Source: Myxococcales bacterium
GTDB taxonomy: Bacteria > Myxococcota > Polyangia > Polyangiales > Polyangiaceae
Assembly (NCBI GenBank): GCA_020430865.1
Contig: JAGQIY010000738.1
Coordinates: forward strand, 1 to 9,662
DNA length: 9,662 bases
Direction: 5' to 3'
Numbering within the stretch: position 1 is the stretch's first letter; each line of letters begins with the position of its first letter. The notes beneath the pieces were generated by a model. The model had not been told where the DNA came from. It saw only the letters and a program-made list of their open reading frames with translations, and made no database searches. Shown here in pieces: positions 6,263 through 9,662 of the stretch. The translations under genes and the position numbers were made by a program.

Positions 6263-6967
6263 GTGCGCTGGGCGACCCCACCAGAGACCGAGAGCGAGCT
6301 GCTGAGCCGCGCCGAGGCGCTGGCGGGTCAGCGCCTCGGCACCCTGGCGCGGCGCTGTGAGCGCGAAGCGCCCCCCGATCTGCGCAGGCACAAGGGCTGG
6401 GTAGGCGGCCTGATGGAGGCGCTGCTCGGTGCGTCTGCGGGCTCGAAGGCCGACGCCGACTTTCCGAGCCTTGGCATCGAGCTGAAGACGCTCCCCGTCG
6501 ATGGGCGTGGCATGCCTTGCGAGTCGACGTTCGTCACCAGCATCCCGCTGCTGGAGATCGGTGACGTGGAGTTCGAGCAATCGCGAGTGGTGCGCAAGCT
6601 GTCACGAGTGCTCTGGGTACCGGTGCAAGGCGAACGCCAGATCCCCCTCGCAGAGCGCCTCGTGGGCACGCCGCTGCTGTGGAGTCCGACGCCTGGCCAG
6701 CTGGCGGCGCTGCGCGAGGACTGGGAAGAGCTGTGTCTGTACATCGCGCGAGGTGAGGTCGAAGCCATCACGGGGCACCTCGGTCGATTCCTTCAGGTTC
6801 GCCCCAAGGCCGCTCACGGCGGCGTGCGACGCGTGGCTCACGACGCCGATGGCGCTCGCCTGCTCGCGAACCCGAAGGGCTTCTACCTACGTTCGAGGTT
6901 CACCGCAGAGATCTTGCGTGCCCATTACCACCTTCCCGACGCGGCGACGCATGGAGCACGCCGCTAG
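6263..6967 (+). CDS. mutH: DNA mismatch repair endonuclease MutH
   Basis: 234 residues (E. coli MutH is 229). In methyl-directed mismatch repair, MutH is activated by MutS-MutL and nicks the unmethylated strand at hemimethylated GATC. The protein aligns with E. coli MutH, recalled from memory, with a constant 4-residue offset across the catalytic core: P-P-E-T-E at the N-terminus; K-G-W-V-G-G-L-M-E (44-52, Lys44 and Glu52); L-G-A-S-A-G-S-K (55-62); D-F-P-S-L-G-I-E-L-K-T (66-76), giving the catalytic D-x6-E-x-K triad Asp66, Glu73, Lys75; R-K-L-S-R-V-L-W-V-P-V (111-121, Lys112); L-L-W-S-P (138-142); R-E-D-W-E-E-L (151-157); L-Q-V-R-P-K-A-A (177-184); and P-K-G-F-Y-L-R (204-210). All expected catalytic residues are present. 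The GTG start at 6263 is 4 residues short of the E. coli start and GTG 6236 is 5 longer; neither has a strong ribosome site. No mutS, mutL or dam lies in the window. Confidence 0.93.
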   Translation: MRWATPPETESELLSRAEALAGQRLGTLARRCEREAPPDLRRHKGWVGGLMEALLGASAGSKADADFPSLGIELKTLPVDGRGMPCESTFVTSIPLLEIGDVEFEQSRVVRKLSRVLWVPVQGERQIPLAERLVGTPLLWSPTPGQLAALREDWEELCLYIARGEVEAITGHLGRFLQVRPKAAHGGVRRVAHDADGARLLANPKGFYLRSRFTAEILRAHYHLPDAATHGARR

Positions 6968-8017
6968 TCAGTTCCCCGGGGATGCACTGGACCGCAACGT
7001 GAGGCGCTCGAGCTCGCTGGCGTGGACTCCGTCGACCAGGCCTCGCACCACGAGCTCGAGGCCGCCGTCCCGCTGGGATGCCAGCACGTAGTTGAGCGGC
7101 CGCGGACCCCGGTATGCTGGCGGCAGGGGGCTAGCTCTCAGCTCGAGCTGCTCGGGGCGAGGACCACCACCACCCGCCGTGACCACGAAGGCCTTGTCCC
7201 CCCGTGCTCCGCGCTCGCCATCGCGTAGCCCAAACCGCTCGTAGCCATGGGCGTGCCCGCTGAACCAGGCGCGGGCCTTCGGGTGACTGAGGAAGGCGGG
7301 AATCAGATCGCCGTGCAGGCGAGGCTCCGGATGGCCCCAGGGGCCGAGGGAGTAGACTGGATGATGGGTGAAGACCAGCACGTGGTCGACGCTCGGATCG
7401 GCCTCGAAGTGATCGAGCTGCTCTGCGAAGAAGCGCAGCTGCGCCTGCCAGCGCGCTTCGAAGCGGCGCTGGAGTGCGCTGGGTCGCGCGCCCTGCGGGC
7501 GATGTCGAGAGGCCCAGCGAAGGTTGCTGTCGAGCAGGATCAGGCCGAGCCGACCCAGGCGGCGCGAGTAATACCTCCGCGACGGCAGGCCACGAAAGCG
7601 CGCCGCCAGCTGCGCCTCCGTCGCGCGTTCGGAGCTCGACCACCAGTACTCGTGGTTGCCCCAGATCGGAAGCACCGGGGTCGCGCGTGGGAGCCCCGCG
7701 AACAAGCCATCGAACCACTCCCAGTCAGCGTTGGAGCCACCGTCGAACACGAGATCCCCCACCAGCACCAGTGCCGCGGGCTGCTGGGCGATCAGGTCAG
7801 CGGTCAGGGTCGGTTGCTCGGCGGTGTTGTCCTCCCGGCCCAGCAGGTAGCGCTCGATGAACGACGTGCGTTGCGTATCCCCGAGGATGGCAAGTGAGCC
7901 CGAGCGCTGGTCCAGGGCGCGCTGATGTGTGTCGAACGCCGGCACGTGGGGCGCGGCCACGCCGCAGCCAAGGGAGAGGAGAGACGAGCTCAACACGGCC
8001 CCCAGTCTTCGGCTCAG
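6968..8017 (-). CDS. Calcineurin-like metallophosphoesterase, probable lipoprotein
   Basis: 349 residues from the chosen start. The two-metal phosphoesterase motifs occur in order: I-L-G-D-T-Q (44-49, where the usual D-x-H is D-x-Q), G-D-L-V-F-D-G-G (87-94), W-G-N-H-E-Y (119-124), F-T-H-H-P-V-Y (216-222) and S-G-H-A-H-G-Y-E-R-F (253-262). It would hydrolyse a phosphoester of unknown identity outside the cytoplasm. The start is uncertain. GTG 8074 gives a 26-residue Arg-rich stretch before the hydrophobic part and has no good ribosome site. CTG 8017 has GAGGGG 5 bases upstream, overlaps the preceding stop as CTGA, and yields S-R-R followed by a short hydrophobic core and L-S-L-G-C, a lipobox-like end with Cys18. 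I prefer CTG and translational coupling. The stop directly abuts that of mutH on the other strand. Confidence 0.85.
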   Translation of the reverse strand: MSRRLGAVLSSSLLSLGCGVAAPHVPAFDTHQRALDQRSGSLAILGDTQRTSFIERYLLGREDNTAEQPTLTADLIAQQPAALVLVGDLVFDGGSNADWEWFDGLFAGLPRATPVLPIWGNHEYWWSSSERATEAQLAARFRGLPSRRYYSRRLGRLGLILLDSNLRWASRHRPQGARPSALQRRFEARWQAQLRFFAEQLDHFEADPSVDHVLVFTHHPVYSLGPWGHPEPRLHGDLIPAFLSHPKARAWFSGHAHGYERFGLRDGERGARGDKAFVVTAGGGGPRPEQLELRASPLPPAYRGPRPLNYVLASQRDGGLELVVRGLVDGVHASELERLTLRSSASPGN

Positions 8018-8211
8018 GCGTTCCCCTCGAGCTCGCGGACCCGATCGACGACTCGCATCAGCTGTTGCATGCACGGTTCACAGTCTCGCCCACAACAGGT
8101 CCGCCACGCATCGTCCTCGCGCTCGAGCAGCTCTTCCACGTAGCCCACATACAGCTCATCCAGCATGTTCTCCCGCATGGCCTGCAGTATCAGTGGCTTC
8201 CGGTGCTGCAT
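8014..8211 (-). CDS. Small Cys-rich hypothetical protein
   Basis: 65 residues, acidic and mostly helical by composition, with no signal peptide or membrane segment and no family I recognise. The central segment C-C-G-R-D-C-E-P-C-M (40-49) has four cysteines as C-C-x3-C-x2-C, which could bind zinc or an iron-sulfur cluster or form disulfides. It is flanked by E-E-L-L-E-R-E-D-D and V-V-D-R-V-R-E-L. Its TGA shares bases with the likely CTG start of the phosphoesterase, and its last codons carry that gene's ribosome-binding site, which supports it as a real translated gene. Its own ATG at 8211 lacks a clear ribosome site; internal Met codons at 8178 or 8166 (the latter after GGGAG) are alternatives. 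It is divergent from the radical SAM gene, so a link to that enzyme is possible but unproven. Confidence 0.6.
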   Translation of the reverse strand: MQHRKPLILQAMRENMLDELYVGYVEELLEREDDAWRTCCGRDCEPCMQQLMRVVDRVRELEGNA

Positions 8212-8315
8212 CGTCGAGCGGGTTCGGGGGTGAGGGGACGAGTCGGTCTACGGCCTCTCTGCCCCAGGAGCACTAGCACGCCAGCCCGCGCCGCCAACCG
8301 CTGGGCCGATGGTGC

Positions 8316-8386
8316 GCGGGCGCTTGCCGTCTGCAGCGGGCGCTTGCCGGCTGCAGCGGACTCTTGACGGGCGCTGGCCGGCTGCG
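8316..8386. repeat. 20-bp tandem repeat array upstream of the radical SAM gene
   Basis: The unit GCGGGCGCTTGCCGKCTGCA occurs at 8316-8335 (T at the variable base) and 8336-8355 (G). A truncated, diverged copy is at 8356-8366, and a fourth with 17 of 20 matches is at 8367-8386. The core GCTTGCC is also part of the 16-bp repeat at 59-106. Each unit carries CTGCAG or a near match. The array fills much of the 223-bp divergent gap 8212-8434. No dependable promoter was found there. Confidence 0.85.
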
Positions 8387-8392
8387 CCGGCG

Positions 8393-8427
8393 AGCAAGCT
8401 TTGCTAGATTCCCCGGGAGGTCCGGAA
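8393..8427 (+). promoter_or_regulatory. Inverted repeat and ribosome-binding region of the radical SAM gene
   Basis: AGCAA (8393-8397) and TTGCT (8401-8405) form a short inverted repeat with a 3-base spacer, next to TAGATT (8405-8410), a poor -10 match without a -35. GGGAGG (8415-8420) is a strong ribosome-site sequence but lies 14 bases before the TTG start. CGGAA (8423-8427) is weaker but better spaced. An in-frame TAG at 8405-8407 rules out any start further upstream. Confidence 0.35.
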
Positions 8428-8434
8428 TCGCGCA

Positions 8435-9634
8435 TTGGCAAACATCGGGTACATTCAGGTCGTCCGTCACTGCAACCACTTCTGTGGCTTCTGTTCCAAT
8501 CCGACGACCCCGTACACCCACACCTTCGAGAGCATGAAGGTGCTGGTCGATGACTTCGTCGCCCGCGACTACTTCGGCGTGATCCTCACCGGCGGCGAAC
8601 CGACGCTGCATCCCGAGCTCCCGAGGATCTGCGAGTACGCGCGCAGCAGTGGCCTCCACGTCCGCATGATCACCAACGGCTCGCGGCTCTCGGATCCGGA
8701 GTTCGCACGACAGATGGGTGATGCGGGCCTGCAGCTCGTGCACGTGTCGGTTTACAGCGTGCGGCCCGAGGTCGAATCGGTCCTCCGCGGCAGCGAGGGC
8801 ACGTTGCCCAAAGCCTTCGCGGCCGTGGCCAACGCCCACGACAACGGCATCGACGTCAACATCAACTGCGTGATCAACAAGCTCAACGCGGATCACCTGC
8901 ACGAGAACATCGAGTACTGGATCGAGAATCACCCGTACATTCGTCACTTCGTTTGGAACAACCTCGACCCGTCGATGGGGCGCGCGGAGGTGAACCAGGC
9001 GCAGTTCACGCCGCGGCTGCGTGACTTCGAGGTCAGCCTGTTCAAGGCGTTGCGCTTGCTGCATCGCAGCGGCAGAACTTTCCGGGTGGAAAAAGTGCCG
9101 CTGTGCTACATGACGGAGTTCGCGTGGGCCAGCACCGAGACGCGCAAGATCGTCAAAGGGGAGGAACGCATCGTGCACTTCCTCGATCAGAAGCAGACGG
9201 TGCGGCAGACCGACTGGGAGCACATCTACTCCGAAGAGTGCGCTCACTGCAGCCTGAGGACGATCTGCGGCGGTCTCTTCGATCGGGGTAATGGCTACGA
9301 TCCAGCCGAGCTCGCGCCGGTGTTCGTCGATCGGGACCAGCTGGTGTCGCGCATCCTCAGCGACGAGAGCGATCCGAGCTTTCGCTTCACCTCCCTCGAG
9401 GACTGGAAGCGAGATTTCGAGGCGCGCTGCGAGGAGACGCTGGCGGGCCGGCACCCGCGTCGGCCCAGCGGCCCCGAGCCTGACGAGCGCTTTCTCGAGC
9501 CCAGCGCCCCCGCGGTCGGACAGATCACCGATCAGGGCCAGCGTCTGTACCAGGCGAAGCGCAAGAGCGAGGCGAAGCGCGCTGAGCGTCTCGGCGTGTC
9601 GATGGAGCACGGCGCCGAGCGCGACGACAAGTAG
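8435..9634 (+). CDS. Radical SAM protein with second Cys cluster (SPASM/twitch-like)
   Basis: 399 residues, predicted cytosolic. The cluster motif C-N-H-F-C-G-F-C (Cys13, Cys17, Cys20; C-x3-C-x2-C) lies very near the N-terminus, followed by the SAM-binding L-T-G-G-E-P-T (51-57) and the barrel segments M-I-T-N-G-S (78-83) and V-H-V-S-V-Y-S (102-108). Cys224 (V-P-L-C-Y-M) and E-C-A-H-C-S-L-R-T-I-C-G-G (Cys269, Cys272, Cys278; C-x2-C-x5-C) supply four cysteines for an auxiliary iron-sulfur cluster, as in SPASM/twitch enzymes that modify peptides or other substrates. Residues 335-399 are a charged tail rich in Lys/Arg/Glu. TTG 8435 is the only usable start: an in-frame stop lies at 8405 and no ATG or GTG precedes Cys13. 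The substrate is unknown. The closest gene is the divergent 65-residue Cys protein. The gene downstream is outside the window. Confidence 0.88.
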   Translation: MANIGYIQVVRHCNHFCGFCSNPTTPYTHTFESMKVLVDDFVARDYFGVILTGGEPTLHPELPRICEYARSSGLHVRMITNGSRLSDPEFARQMGDAGLQLVHVSVYSVRPEVESVLRGSEGTLPKAFAAVANAHDNGIDVNINCVINKLNADHLHENIEYWIENHPYIRHFVWNNLDPSMGRAEVNQAQFTPRLRDFEVSLFKALRLLHRSGRTFRVEKVPLCYMTEFAWASTETRKIVKGEERIVHFLDQKQTVRQTDWEHIYSEECAHCSLRTICGGLFDRGNGYDPAELAPVFVDRDQLVSRILSDESDPSFRFTSLEDWKRDFEARCEETLAGRHPRRPSGPEPDERFLEPSAPAVGQITDQGQRLYQAKRKSEAKRAERLGVSMEHGAERDDK

Positions 9635-9662
9635 CTGAAACTACAGACTTCTGCTGCGCTCC

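Noticed and set aside
4947..6281. 444-codon minus-strand frame over the acyl-CoA dehydrogenase
   Set aside because: It is a shifted frame of the same strand, Arg/Gly-rich without motifs; the dehydrogenase frame is unmistakable.
6263..6967. Sau3AI-type GATC restriction endonuclease instead of MutH
   Set aside because: Sau3AI is about twice as long with two MutH-like domains and is paired with a methyltransferase. This is a single domain of MutH length, and the methyltransferase at 366-1265 is a small-molecule-type enzyme 5 kb away without DNA methyltransferase motifs.
8273..9610. 445-codon minus-strand frame opposite the radical SAM gene
   Set aside because: The translation is biased (Val/Arg/Leu/Ala) without domains, while the + strand carries the radical SAM signatures.

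Overview
The window is GC-rich chromosomal DNA (about two-thirds G+C by eye) with densely packed genes on both strands. A DUF2378/TIGR02265-type protein, a family essentially confined to myxobacteria, together with Ser/Gly/Ala/Asp-rich lipoprotein linkers and frequent GTG/TTG starts, points to the Myxococcota, probably Polyangia. No tRNA, rRNA, insertion sequence, integrase or CRISPR array was seen.

Layout. (1) Positions 1-365: the last codons of a + strand gene, then a gene-free stretch with two short tandem-repeat arrays (three 16-bp units from the stop codon on, then three 18-bp units) linked by inverted elements. (2) 366-1265 (+): a class I SAM-dependent methyltransferase. (3) 1335-2714 (-): a lipoprotein with a C-terminal DUF218/YdcF-type domain. 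(4) 2715-3067: a divergent control region with a 9-bp inverted repeat and 20-bp-spaced direct repeats. (5) 3068-4324 (+): an exported protein resembling the CrtC/AttH two-barrel lipocalin-like group. (6) 4366-6184 (-): an acyl-CoA dehydrogenase followed by the DUF2378 protein, a possible two-gene unit. (7) 6263-6967 (+): a clear MutH mismatch-repair endonuclease. (8) 6968-8211 (-): a 65-residue Cys-rich protein whose stop overlaps the likely start of a calcineurin-like phosphoesterase lipoprotein. (9) 8212-8434: a third short-repeat array. (10) 8435-9634 (+): a radical SAM protein with a second cysteine cluster.

How the genes fit together. Strand changes at nearly every gene argue against one large operon. 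The likely co-expressed pairs are acyl-CoA dehydrogenase/DUF2378 and Cys-rich protein/phosphoesterase. The methyltransferase and lipoprotein converge, as do the CrtC-like gene and the DUF2378 gene, and each junction holds a hairpin. The mutH and phosphoesterase stop codons touch with no base between them.

Most notable are a gammaproteobacterial-type MutH in a myxobacterial setting with very frequent GATC sites, a probable CTG start overlapping an upstream stop, the ordered operator-like elements at 2745-2833, the intergenic tandem arrays, and a radical SAM gene divergent from a small Cys-rich protein. I see no complete novel defence or biosynthetic system; the radical SAM/small protein pair is the nearest candidate and is speculative.
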